Under the pieces are notes generated by a model. It saw nothing but the letters and a program-made list of their open reading frames with translations, was not told the origin of the DNA and did no database searches. The position numbers were made by a program, and so were the translations under genes. From NCBI GenBank assembly GCA_964598565.1, contig CAZRCG010000001.1, positions 1 through 64,000 of the forward strand: a DNA stretch of 64,000 nucleotides. Reading direction: 5' to 3'. The DNA is from CAZRCG01 sp964598565. Its GTDB lineage: Bacteria; Bdellovibrionota; UBA2394. Of this stretch, positions 26,581-34,869 are shown piece after piece (position 1 is the first letter of the stretch; the number at the start of each line of letters is the position of its first letter).

Positions 26581-27537
26581 ATGGTTTTTCGAGGACTACT
26601 CTCAGAACCCTTTGTAAAAGGACTCCTATTTCTCGTTGCTTATGATGTACTAACAGCTTCAAAAGGAGTTTTTCTTGGGAGCTTTCTTCAGGTTGTTGAT
26701 CCGTTCTTAGTATTGTCCATATGTTTCTCGCTTGTGACTCTTCTCTTTCTTGCCCTAAATAAGAGCCTCGATGGGCGAGCGGGCTTTTGGCCACCGCTTT
26801 CATATCGATCATCTCGAATAGCTGTGGGTCTCAACTTTTCATCAGTCCTTTCATGGGCGAGTATTTACTTGGCGCTCAAGCTCATCGAGCCCGCCATCGC
26901 GATATCAGTGACAACCGCTTCAGGGCCCATCTTGACAGCTATTTATCAGGGGCAGATTTCAAAAGAGAGAGCCATTTCGACGAAGGAGTGGATTCATTAC
27001 TTTATGATGACCTTGATCATGATCTTTTTAGTATGGGAGGGGGCGCAAGGACTCTCTGCTCTTCCTCATATCACGGGGGAGCATGTTGTTTTAGGCGTTA
27101 CTCTTTCGTTGGTCTGTGGAGCCGCCAATGTAGCCAATGCGCTCATGTCCAAAAAACTCAACGATCGAGGTCTTTCGGCACGTCAGATCATTCCGTTTCG
27201 TTTTTACTTGCTCATTGGGCTTGGATTTTTGCTTTGTCCTTCAGAAGCGTGGCCTACTTTGAAGGACTCCCAGATTCTGTTTTCGATTTTTATGATTGCC
27301 CTATTCGGTTTGTCGCTTCCTATTTTTTGTGTTCAGAGAGGAATCGAGTATACAGGCCCCTTGGTTTCGGCGCTCGTTCAAGCCGCCCTTCCCGCTGTTG
27401 TTGTTGTGGCACAGTTGTTTGATGGTCGCTTAGTCGTCTCCGAGGCTTCCGCCGTTGGTGCCGCTCTGATAGTCGCATTTGGCGTAGGGGCCGCTTTTGA
27501 GAGGTCTCGGAAAGCTATAAGCCCGTTACATAGCTAA
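26581..27537 (+). CDS. EamA/DMT-family exporter
   Basis: A 318-residue membrane protein with about ten hydrophobic helices in two EamA halves. The EamA-like pattern ALKLIEPAIAISVTTASGPILTA closes the first half and GPLVSALVQAALPAVVVVAQL the second. EamA proteins mostly export amino acids, drugs or small metabolites. An AGGAG site precedes the ATG. It is the first of five plus-strand genes running to 33166. Given the biosynthetic enzymes behind it, export of their product is the simplest reading (inference). Confidence 0.85.
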   Translation: MVFRGLLSEPFVKGLLFLVAYDVLTASKGVFLGSFLQVVDPFLVLSICFSLVTLLFLALNKSLDGRAGFWPPLSYRSSRIAVGLNFSSVLSWASIYLALKLIEPAIAISVTTASGPILTAIYQGQISKERAISTKEWIHYFMMTLIMIFLVWEGAQGLSALPHITGEHVVLGVTLSLVCGAANVANALMSKKLNDRGLSARQIIPFRFYLLIGLGFLLCPSEAWPTLKDSQILFSIFMIALFGLSLPIFCVQRGIEYTGPLVSALVQAALPAVVVVAQLFDGRLVVSEASAVGAALIVAFGVGAAFERSRKAISPLHS

Positions 27538-27579
27538 TCCCCCAGAGGATCCTACCTTAACCCATTGAGGTCGTAAGAA

Positions 27580-28956
27580 GTGCGTGTTATAGACCTGCCC
27601 AGAGACTCACTAATGAACGATCGGCCATACATAGACCCTCAAGAATATTTAGGCTTGTTTTCCGGGGCGCAGAAGATTTTACAAGAAGTCGTTGATTCTG
27701 ATTCTGGCACCTATGTCGATGGTATTCCAGAGTTGCTTGATTCTCGTAAAGCAAGTGGTCTCGTTCCACAGCAAGTTGCTGTGCTTCTTAAATGCATTGG
27801 TTCCAGTCAATTTGAAAAGGTCTCTGAGCAAGTTATATTAGCGTCTCGTGAGGTTCGGGTTCGTTGTTTTGGTGACGATGTCGTGGCTATGGCTCCTGTT
27901 GAATACAGTTCCTTTTGTTCGAGCAGCTGTCTGTTCTGTGGCTGGCGTTCTGACAATAAAGAAATGAATCGATTCCGGATTTCAGCACCAGGTTTAGATG
28001 AAGAAATTGTTCATCTTGTGAAACAAGGCATTGGCCACATTGAACTCGTTGGAGGCGATGATCTGAAGTTCCTGAGACGGGACCTCTATGCGACAGTCGA
28101 TCGAGTTAAATCTTTGATCCTGTCTGAGAATAAGGAGAATAAATTATCGATATGCCTTACTCCCCTTCGAGAAAGTCACTATGAAAGATTAAAATCCCAG
28201 CATGGGCTTGACTCAGTTTTGACATGGCAGGAGACCTATGATCAGAGAACCTATTATCAATTTGTAGGATCTGGGCCCAAGAAATTTGGCATTGATGATA
28301 ATTTTTTAACTCTTAATAAAGAGGCTGGCTTTTTGTCGAGGCTTCAAAGTCAGGAGTGGGCCATAAGGGCAGGCCTTCAAATCGGAATTGGATCGATGAT
28401 CGGTCTAGCTGAAGACCCTTTGGCCGATATTCTGTCTGTTGTTCTTCATGGTAGACTACTCCTCTCCCACTATACTGAAACAATGGCGCCTGTTATTGTG
28501 GGCATGCCACTTTGGTGCCCTATTCCTACTTCGCAAAGTGATCTTCGTGAGGCCTTAGGGAGGGGAAACAATTGGGCCCAGTACTTTGAATATATCGCTG
28601 CAGTCTATCTCTTAGCATTTCCTGACCGGTCGGCGTGGGTTTTTCCAAATGGACGAGTCCCATTAAAGAGCCAACTTCGCGCAGTCAAAAACTCGGGCTG
28701 TTTTACCTCGACTGTAGTACGCGTGACTCCTGGTGGCTATCGAGCAGAAATGAGAACCCCAGAAGAGCTTGCTTCCTTATACGAATCTTCAACATTAGAT
28801 CGTTCTAAAATTACCAGTGCTGAAGTTCTCCATGGAGAGCAATTTTCGCACGGTCATTTGAGTCACGAGCGCTTTCTTTCTGAATTTGATGCTCTAGGTC
28901 TGAGGGTGATTAGAGAAAACACCCTTTTTTCGCGTGAAGAAAGGGATCTATGTTAA
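27580..28956 (+). CDS. ThiH/HydG-like radical SAM enzyme
   Basis: A radical SAM enzyme of up to 458 residues. The [4Fe-4S] motif C113-x3-C117-x2-C is followed by GWRSDNKEMNRFRIS, as in ThiH and HydG. A GGD block near 158 matches the SAM-binding GGE region, and WQETYDQRTYYQ near 216 and IGLGALIGL-like IGIGSMIGLAEDP near 270 follow the ThiH pattern. This family splits tyrosine or tryptophan or rearranges amino acids. The gene sits away from any thi or hyd gene and overlaps an ATP-grasp gene by 7 bases. The start may be GTG at 27580 or ATG at 27613. The substrate is unknown. Confidence 0.85.
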   Translation: MRVIDLPRDSLMNDRPYIDPQEYLGLFSGAQKILQEVVDSDSGTYVDGIPELLDSRKASGLVPQQVAVLLKCIGSSQFEKVSEQVILASREVRVRCFGDDVVAMAPVEYSSFCSSSCLFCGWRSDNKEMNRFRISAPGLDEEIVHLVKQGIGHIELVGGDDLKFLRRDLYATVDRVKSLILSENKENKLSICLTPLRESHYERLKSQHGLDSVLTWQETYDQRTYYQFVGSGPKKFGIDDNFLTLNKEAGFLSRLQSQEWAIRAGLQIGIGSMIGLAEDPLADILSVVLHGRLLLSHYTETMAPVIVGMPLWCPIPTSQSDLREALGRGNNWAQYFEYIAAVYLLAFPDRSAWVFPNGRVPLKSQLRAVKNSGCFTSTVVRVTPGGYRAEMRTPEELASLYESSTLDRSKITSAEVLHGEQFSHGHLSHERFLSEFDALGLRVIRENTLFSREERDLC

Positions 28957-30242
28957 TTATTTATCTTGCGGCTTCATCTTTTTTTAAGGCGGCGCATGTT
29001 GAAGCAAAACAGATGGGGCACGAAGTAGTCAACATCATCCCCCGTGGAGCTCATGCAGACAACTTTCTTGTTGGCGACAAACAGTTTGAAATGGATGAAA
29101 TCGATTTTAAAAGCGTCAGCGATCTTTTAAATGGGCCCAATTTTCACAGGCGCGATCTTGTTCAAAGGCAGGATCTTGTTTTTATTACATTTAAGGATTA
29201 CTGGCTTCCATTGGTTGCGCAACTTAACGCATCCTTTTCTGAGCAGACCGCGGTGGTCAGTCCTGCTGAGGCTCTGGTAACAAAAGATAAGTTTCTCATG
29301 CGAGAAAAGCTCACTGGCTCTCCGTGGAATCCTCATTACAAATTGCTCGCAAGTGAAAAAAGTCGGCTGTCGGATTTACCCGAGTCCCGTAGTGGAAAGT
29401 GGGTAATTAAGCCAACTCTTGGTTACAATAGTATCGGAGTCGAAGTTGTTGGTTCGCATGATGAAATCATAAGCCGGGCTAGAGCATTGGCTCCCCTGCT
29501 TCAAGAGGTGGCGAAGAGTGTTTCTGATATTGAAACTCAGTCGCGCCTACGGGCCAGTACCTCCCTTCTGGTAGAAGAATATATCGAAGGAGAAGAATTT
29601 AGCGTTGAGCTCCTAGTTGAGGGGGGAAAAACGACTGTCATTGAAATATGTAGTAAGAGTCCCATGCGAGCTCCCTACTTCGAAGAAATCAGTTATACCG
29701 CTCCTTGCGATAGGTCAAAGAGCGATCGCGATAAGCTGTATCTGGCGTCTATTGGCATTATGCAGCGACTGTCTATTAAGAACGCGGCAGCTCACTTGGA
29801 ATTTCGTGTAAGTAATGGAGAGGTCTATTTAATCGATATTGGCTTGAGAATTGGAGGCTCGGGACTTGCTCATGAACTGATAGAGATATCGTCGGGGCGA
29901 AATTTTCTTGGGGCTTATTTGGGACTTTTGTCGGGTAAGACGACCACTTCTTTTCTTGAAGCTAATCGCGACGACATCGCGGTACTGTTTTTAACTCAAG
30001 TAGGGGGGGGTGGTATCATTGCCGCACTTCCTTCCAGTGAAATTAAGCCTGACTTGGCATCTCATTCTGTAAGTGAGTTTTATTTTAATCGACCGGGAGA
30101 CGTAGTGAGACCTTATCCCAACTACTCTGGTCATCCTGGTTTTCATCTATTTAAGGTCGATGGAAGAAGTGATGCTAGTTTTAGAAAACAACATCAATTG
30201 ATCGAGGACTGCTTAAGCAATTTGAAAATTATTTATAAGTGA
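28950..30242 (+). CDS. ATP-grasp ligase (carboxylate-amine ligase type)
   Basis: ATP-grasp enzyme of 430 residues that should join an activated carboxylate to an amine or similar nucleophile. It shows the phosphate-binding lysine and loop KPTLGYNSIGVEVV (about 154-167), LVEEYIEGEEFSVE (207-220) and AAHLEFRV then IDIGLRIGG (280-303). The last normally carries metal ligands, E and N; here it reads I-D-I-G-L-R, a partial change. The pattern is closest to amino-acid ligases of the BacD type. It overlaps the radical SAM gene, so the two enzymes very likely act in one pathway. Confidence 0.85.
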   Translation: MLIIYLAASSFFKAAHVEAKQMGHEVVNIIPRGAHADNFLVGDKQFEMDEIDFKSVSDLLNGPNFHRRDLVQRQDLVFITFKDYWLPLVAQLNASFSEQTAVVSPAEALVTKDKFLMREKLTGSPWNPHYKLLASEKSRLSDLPESRSGKWVIKPTLGYNSIGVEVVGSHDEIISRARALAPLLQEVAKSVSDIETQSRLRASTSLLVEEYIEGEEFSVELLVEGGKTTVIEICSKSPMRAPYFEEISYTAPCDRSKSDRDKLYLASIGIMQRLSIKNAAAHLEFRVSNGEVYLIDIGLRIGGSGLAHELIEISSGRNFLGAYLGLLSGKTTTSFLEANRDDIAVLFLTQVGGGGIIAALPSSEIKPDLASHSVSEFYFNRPGDVVRPYPNYSGHPGFHLFKVDGRSDASFRKQHQLIEDCLSNLKIIYK

Positions 30243-30291
30243 AGATATTGTGCCGAATGACTTAAGCATTGAAAGTGAGGAGCTTTAAATA

Positions 30292-31398
30292 ATGGTCGTG
30301 AAAATTATACCAATTGGTTTTGTGGTTGTATTAATCTTAAGTCGCGGCGTTGGAGCTACGGTGATTGGTTATGGCGCGGCCGACTCAGTGCTGCCTGCAA
30401 AAAATCAGGAACTCTTTTATCGTGGATTTGAGCTTGGACTCTCAAAAAAAATTGAAAAGAAAAAACTGACGAAGCTTTTGGCTGTAGATCAATCGACAGA
30501 TGGTTCTGCGGCTGGGGCCATCTACGCTGCGAAGCGTCTTCTGGCGAAAAATGTTTCGGTGTTGTGTGGTTTTCCGACAAGTCACGAAGCCTTGCAAGTA
30601 GCGCCTCTTGCTGCCAGGGCTAAGCGTCTTGTCATCTTCCCAAGTGCGGGGCACTCGCGACTCGCAACCTTTGGTCCTTATGTCCACACGACAGGTGGTG
30701 CCATGAGTTCTTACTTGAACGATGTGGCCGATTTTCTTGATGCTCACTTCAAAAAGGGTCGGGGGCTTTTTCTCTATAACCCTCGAGCTGTGTTCTCGAT
30801 GAATCAGAAAGATCTGTTTAAGGACCGTCTGATACGAGAGCGATCGGAATTGAAGTTAGACTTTGCTTCGCTACAAGGAAACTTGGAGTTGGCGACAGAA
30901 GATTTAAAGAAACTAAAAGGTTCAGATTATTCGTACATTTTTATTTCCATGTATCCAAATGAATCTGTTTCGGTGACGTCTCAATTGGTTCGATTTGGCA
31001 TTGATTTGCCGATTGTTACCAATTCATCTTGGACTACAAGCGATCTCGAGTTCGTAAGAAGAACGATTTTGGAAAAAAAGGAGGCTGTTTACTCGGCTGT
31101 AGAATGGCTGAGGGGCAGTAGAGAGTCAGCAAGCTTTGAAAGAGCGGCTATTGCCAAATACGGAAATGCTACAAATGAGATGGCGGCTGGTTACGACGTT
31201 GGCATAGTCGTGGGTACTCTTGTCGAGAGAGCGGGAAAGGATACTTCTTCAGAAAATATTTACAAAGTCTTCCATTCTGACCGATGTTTTGATGGGACTA
31301 GTGTGGGGACCCTGTGCTTTTCACAAGATGGAGGCTACGCTAATGGCAAATTTACATTCGTAAAGTTAACAAAGACGGGCTTCGTCCCGGTTAAGTGA
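30292..31398 (+). CDS. Periplasmic type-1 (branched-chain amino-acid-type) binding protein
   Basis: A secreted protein of 368 residues with a signal peptide ending near GVGA (residues 1-22). The two-lobe periplasmic binding fold is visible: GYGAADSVLPAKNQELFYRG, then SAAGAIYAAKRLLAKNVSVLCG, IFPSAGHSRLATFGPYVHTT and a second lobe with FISMYPNESVSVTSQL. This is the Peripla_BP_6 type that binds leucine-like and other amino acids. No ABC permease or ATPase gene is nearby. Instead it ends one base before a histidine kinase gene, suggesting ligand sensing rather than uptake. Confidence 0.8.
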   Translation: MVVKIIPIGFVVVLILSRGVGATVIGYGAADSVLPAKNQELFYRGFELGLSKKIEKKKLTKLLAVDQSTDGSAAGAIYAAKRLLAKNVSVLCGFPTSHEALQVAPLAARAKRLVIFPSAGHSRLATFGPYVHTTGGAMSSYLNDVADFLDAHFKKGRGLFLYNPRAVFSMNQKDLFKDRLIRERSELKLDFASLQGNLELATEDLKKLKGSDYSYIFISMYPNESVSVTSQLVRFGIDLPIVTNSSWTTSDLEFVRRTILEKKEAVYSAVEWLRGSRESASFERAAIAKYGNATNEMAAGYDVGIVVGTLVERAGKDTSSENIYKVFHSDRCFDGTSVGTLCFSQDGGYANGKFTFVKLTKTGFVPVK

Positions 31399-31399
31399 T

Positions 31400-33166
31400 A
31401 TGATGCTTCGCTGGAGTGAATTGACGCAGTACCCTTTGCTGAGGAAGTTGATCTTTCAGCACCTTATGCTCGGGGGTCTCGGCATAGGTCTCGTTGCTGC
31501 GTCGATTGTGTTTGTATCTTCCTCTCGAAAAGCTTCGTTGATATTCGAACTGAAGGAAAAGGTGAAGAGTGATCTTGCAGGTAGTCAAGAAAAGTTGCGC
31601 GTGTGGCAACAGTTAGGTCTTAGAGAGGCTATAGGCGGGTTTCAAAACGATTTGGGCGATGAGCTCATTGGCTCACTGAGAGTATTGCCTAATGAATTGC
31701 TGGACAGACGACAAGGTGCACTTGAAATTCGTTTGCCTGAGAGGCCAGACCCACTTTTACCGTACACAGTGGTAGCAGAAGTATCACAAAACGCTGTCGA
31801 TTCCAAAATACTACCTTACTCTTTGTTCACTTTTGTTTTATTTGCAGCGGGCATCATATTTTTTATCGCTTTTATTCGATCGCTTAAGTTTATTTTGGGG
31901 GAGGTTTACGAGCCAATAAAGAGAATCCTTTTGACTTTACGGCTTCGACAGACGGACGAAATGATTCAATTGCCATCAGATATTGCGTCGGGAGAGATAT
32001 TAAGCTTTATCCAAGAAATCGAATTCCTTTATCAGCAGCATTTAAAATACCTGAACCAAGAAGAGGAATTGAAGAGGCAGCAGAGTCTTTCAAATTTAGC
32101 AATGCAAGTTGCTCACGACGTGAGATCGCCTCTTGTGGCTTTGCAGGTGGGTCTTCACTCAGCTCATGCTTTACCTGAGGAGACAAGAGTTCTTATTCGC
32201 GGTGCGGCCGATCGTATTCAAGCTATTGTCAATGAGCTGGTGGCGCATTACAAAAAGAACGCCGTAAAACAGAGCAATCCAACGAAGTCTCTTGAGATTC
32301 GTCGCCATCAAAGAGAACAGCCCGAAATGGCTGCGCAATTAATTAATGACATTGTGACAGAGAAGCGAACTGAACTCTTAACGCGTAAGAATTTTTCGCT
32401 GGAATGGAAAATAGACAGTTCAAATTATGGTATTTTTATAGGCGTGGATTCTCTGGAGTTTAAACGAATCCTCTCAAATCTTATTAATAATGCGGTGGAG
32501 GCACTGAATGGAGGGGGCAACGTGAAGATCTCCTTATTTGATAAAGGGCAAGATGTTCTCATAGAGGTGTCTGATAACGGCAAGGGTATGACGGCAGAAC
32601 AGCTTAAAAGTTTCGGCAAGAAAGGTTACAGCTTTAATAAATCGCATGGACTTGGGCTTGGAGTGTGGAACGCCCTTCAACAGGTTAACTTTTGGGGAGG
32701 AGATCTGAATTGCGTATCCGAACCTGGCCGAGGAACAATCGTCTCTCTCAGACTCCCCAGACTTAAAACTCCACCTTGGTTTGCTGCAAAGCTAGATCTG
32801 ATGGCGGAACAGTCTATCGTGATTATTGATGATGATGAAACGAATCATCGCTTATGGAAGGATCGGCTCAGTGGGATTTCGCACATAAGGCTCGAGAATG
32901 TTTTTCACTTTCGAAGTGATCTTGAGGTGATAAAGTGGGTCGATGGCTCGGGGGATTATAAGCAAGCTCTTTTTTTTGTTGATTATGACTTGGGCCCACA
33001 GTCAAAGACCGGCTTTGAGCTAATCGATGAACTAGAGATTGCGAATCAATGTGTTATGGTCAGCCATCGATTCGAAGACGAACGAGTTAGAATGGGGTGT
33101 GCCGCCAGAGCGATTAAACTCATGCCGAAGGCCTTTGTGCCTTGTATTCCTCTTAGTCTTGTCTGA
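31400..33166 (+). CDS. Hybrid sensor histidine kinase with C-terminal receiver
   Basis: A 588-residue inner-membrane kinase: two membrane helices (about 18-40 and 138-160) flank a periplasmic domain of about 95 residues. The HisKA box AHDVRSPLVAL has phospho-accepting H239; the N box NLINNAVEAL lies near 360, with G boxes SDNGKGM and HGLGLGV. The C terminus is a receiver domain with acidic DDD at 477-479, phospho-aspartate D528 (VDYD) and lysine K577. No DNA-binding output is present, so a separate partner is needed. It is the last gene of the operon. Confidence 0.88.
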   Translation: MMLRWSELTQYPLLRKLIFQHLMLGGLGIGLVAASIVFVSSSRKASLIFELKEKVKSDLAGSQEKLRVWQQLGLREAIGGFQNDLGDELIGSLRVLPNELLDRRQGALEIRLPERPDPLLPYTVVAEVSQNAVDSKILPYSLFTFVLFAAGIIFFIAFIRSLKFILGEVYEPIKRILLTLRLRQTDEMIQLPSDIASGEILSFIQEIEFLYQQHLKYLNQEEELKRQQSLSNLAMQVAHDVRSPLVALQVGLHSAHALPEETRVLIRGAADRIQAIVNELVAHYKKNAVKQSNPTKSLEIRRHQREQPEMAAQLINDIVTEKRTELLTRKNFSLEWKIDSSNYGIFIGVDSLEFKRILSNLINNAVEALNGGGNVKISLFDKGQDVLIEVSDNGKGMTAEQLKSFGKKGYSFNKSHGLGLGVWNALQQVNFWGGDLNCVSEPGRGTIVSLRLPRLKTPPWFAAKLDLMAEQSIVIIDDDETNHRLWKDRLSGISHIRLENVFHFRSDLEVIKWVDGSGDYKQALFFVDYDLGPQSKTGFELIDELEIANQCVMVSHRFEDERVRMGCAARAIKLMPKAFVPCIPLSLV

Positions 33167-33273
33167 GATAAAATACTTAGCGTGAGATCGGGCTTACCAC
33201 TGCGAAAGGGAGAGACGCCTCCCGCTGGCGACGAAGTTTTTCTTTCTACACCGCTCCTTGCTGCCCAGCGGAG

Positions 33274-33297
33274 CCTCTGAAAAGAGGCTTTCGTTAC
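33274..33297 (+). terminator. Possible terminator after the histidine kinase operon
   Basis: AGCCTC (33274-33279), loop TGAAAA and GAGGCT (33286-33291) form a 6-base stem followed by a short T-containing tail, TTCGTT. It lies about 110 bases after the kinase stop. It is weak, but it is the only such hairpin near the operon end on the plus strand besides the larger repeat at 33378. Confidence 0.5.
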
Positions 33298-33377
33298 TCC
33301 TCATTCACCAGTTAGGGGCCCCTAGCTCTAGTCAGAGTATCGAAAAATTTTCATTCTTGATGAACGGTGAAGGATTC

Positions 33378-33415
33378 AAGGGTCGTGGCGTCTTCTGAGA
33401 AGAGCCACAACCCTT
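33378..33415. repeat. Long near-perfect inverted repeat between convergent genes
   Basis: AAGGGT at 33378 pairs with ACCCTT at 33410, GTGGC with GCCAC, and TCTTC with GAAGA around a TGA loop: 16 paired bases with one mismatch and one bulge. It lies between the end of the plus-strand kinase operon and the end of the minus-strand lipoprotein gene. No long T run follows on either strand. It may stop transcription from both sides or be a small mobile repeat. Confidence 0.6.
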
Positions 33416-33450
33416 AAATCTATCTCAATTTATCGATGAAAAATTTTTGC

Positions 33451-34869
33451 TCAAAACTGACTCAGAACCTCTAGGCTATCCGCCTCTAAGACATGAACCT
33501 TACTCGACTTGGGAACACTGACATACAAACGATTCGCCGTGGGATGCCATAGAATTCCTTGGGGCGACTCATCAAATTCAGTCGATGCCAAAATTGTCGC
33601 CGAAGATGAGAGCGCTTCCCCCGCTGCCGCCGCAAGACGATAGACTTTCTTAGTTTCAAGACCCAAGACCCAGGCACGACCCGCAGCGCCATCATCTCTG
33701 TCACAGTCGATCGCATCAAATGGCCCCACCGAAGGCGCACAATCCACCACGAGTTCTCCCAAACGAGGAAATGATTCGTCCGTTCGCGTTTCGTCAAACT
33801 CTTTCAACAAGAAGCCGCCGGTAGAGTTTTCTTGAAAGCCTCTCGTATTTCGACCACGAACCGGCCCGTTAGCGTCGTTCACTTTGTCCCTCATAAAATG
33901 AGACGCTCCCAACGCATAAATAGCGTTGTCGTCTCGAGAACTCGCGTAGACCGTGCCATTCTGATCGACCGCTAAGCCGCGAAAGCCTGAGTCTTTAGTT
34001 CCTGGATAATCGACTCCCGCCTCATCATAACCTTCGCGACGCCGTTCCATATTCCACGTAAAATTGCTCGAGTTCGAAAAGCTATCGTAACGAAAACCAA
34101 ATAGTCCCATTGCTAAGGCCGACGCAAAAACGATGACCTGGTGCTGAGTGGTGTCAGGCAAAAACACATAAGAATAAATACCGTAGCCATTTCGTTCGCC
34201 ACCACCCAAAATCGGATCGTCCTCATTGGCGACCTCTTCTTGACGAGGCTCCATATATAAATCCGCGCCGCGCATATCGTTGAACAAAATGGAATCTTCG
34301 GCCCCCGCCGGTAATGCAGCAAATTGAAGGGTCTCTAAATCTACAAAGTGAGGGGTCCCCGTCGACTGAGAAACGACCATTAATGTATCTTTGCCCGTTG
34401 TCTTTGATTGAAATATTTCTAAGCGCTGCGGATTGTCAGATACTTTGAGCTCTCTATCGTCTCCATTTTCAATCGTTTGCTGAACCCACGAATCTCCTGA
34501 TCGTTCAAAAAAAATCAGTCTATTTTCGCTCCGGTCTGCAATAATGAGGCGGCCGTTTGCATCGATCACAAAATCGCTTACTTGCGAAGGCAGGGGTACC
34601 GACAAATTCTCTACCAACGTTGGCTGGCTTGGATCCCCCAGGGAATAAAAATGCAGAGATCCAGCCGAGCGTTGAAAACGATAGTTTGTGTTGATGAACG
34701 CCAAATAGGTTGTGCCCTGAAACGAGATAAACTTGAGCTGGTGAGGCCCATTCACTTCTGACAACTCAAAGGGTCTGTTGCCACTAAAGGGCCCTTCGCA
34801 CGCCACACAGGCAAGACCTAAAGTGACGACAAATAAATATTTTGAAATCACAGTCCAGCAGGTCTTCAT
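33451..34869 (-). CDS. Secreted beta-propeller-like protein, possible lipoprotein
   Basis: A 472-residue exported protein with an N-terminal hydrophobic signal ending in ACVAC, a loose lipobox. The body has repeated propeller-like segments: FVIDANGRLIIADRSENRLIFF, LAVDQNGTVYASSRDDNAIYAL and ILWHPTANRLYVSVPKSSKVHVL (given here as the general motif, NHL/YVTN-like). No enzyme motif is recognised. Its start overlaps the ppdK stop by 4 bases, so it is translated with that gene. Likely periplasmic or outer-membrane attached. Confidence 0.6.
   Translation of the reverse strand: MKTCWTVISKYLFVVTLGLACVACEGPFSGNRPFELSEVNGPHQLKFISFQGTTYLAFINTNYRFQRSAGSLHFYSLGDPSQPTLVENLSVPLPSQVSDFVIDANGRLIIADRSENRLIFFERSGDSWVQQTIENGDDRELKVSDNPQRLEIFQSKTTGKDTLMVVSQSTGTPHFVDLETLQFAALPAGAEDSILFNDMRGADLYMEPRQEEVANEDDPILGGGERNGYGIYSYVFLPDTTQHQVIVFASALAMGLFGFRYDSFSNSSNFTWNMERRREGYDEAGVDYPGTKDSGFRGLAVDQNGTVYASSRDDNAIYALGASHFMRDKVNDANGPVRGRNTRGFQENSTGGFLLKEFDETRTDESFPRLGELVVDCAPSVGPFDAIDCDRDDGAAGRAWVLGLETKKVYRLAAAAGEALSSSATILASTEFDESPQGILWHPTANRLYVSVPKSSKVHVLEADSLEVLSQF

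Noticed and set aside
27580..30242. Pyrrolysine biosynthesis (PylB plus PylC) reading of the radical SAM and ATP-grasp pair
   Set aside because: The radical SAM protein follows ThiH/HydG patterns (QETYD, DNKEMNRFRIS), and no pylD, pylS or amber-suppressor tRNA is present.
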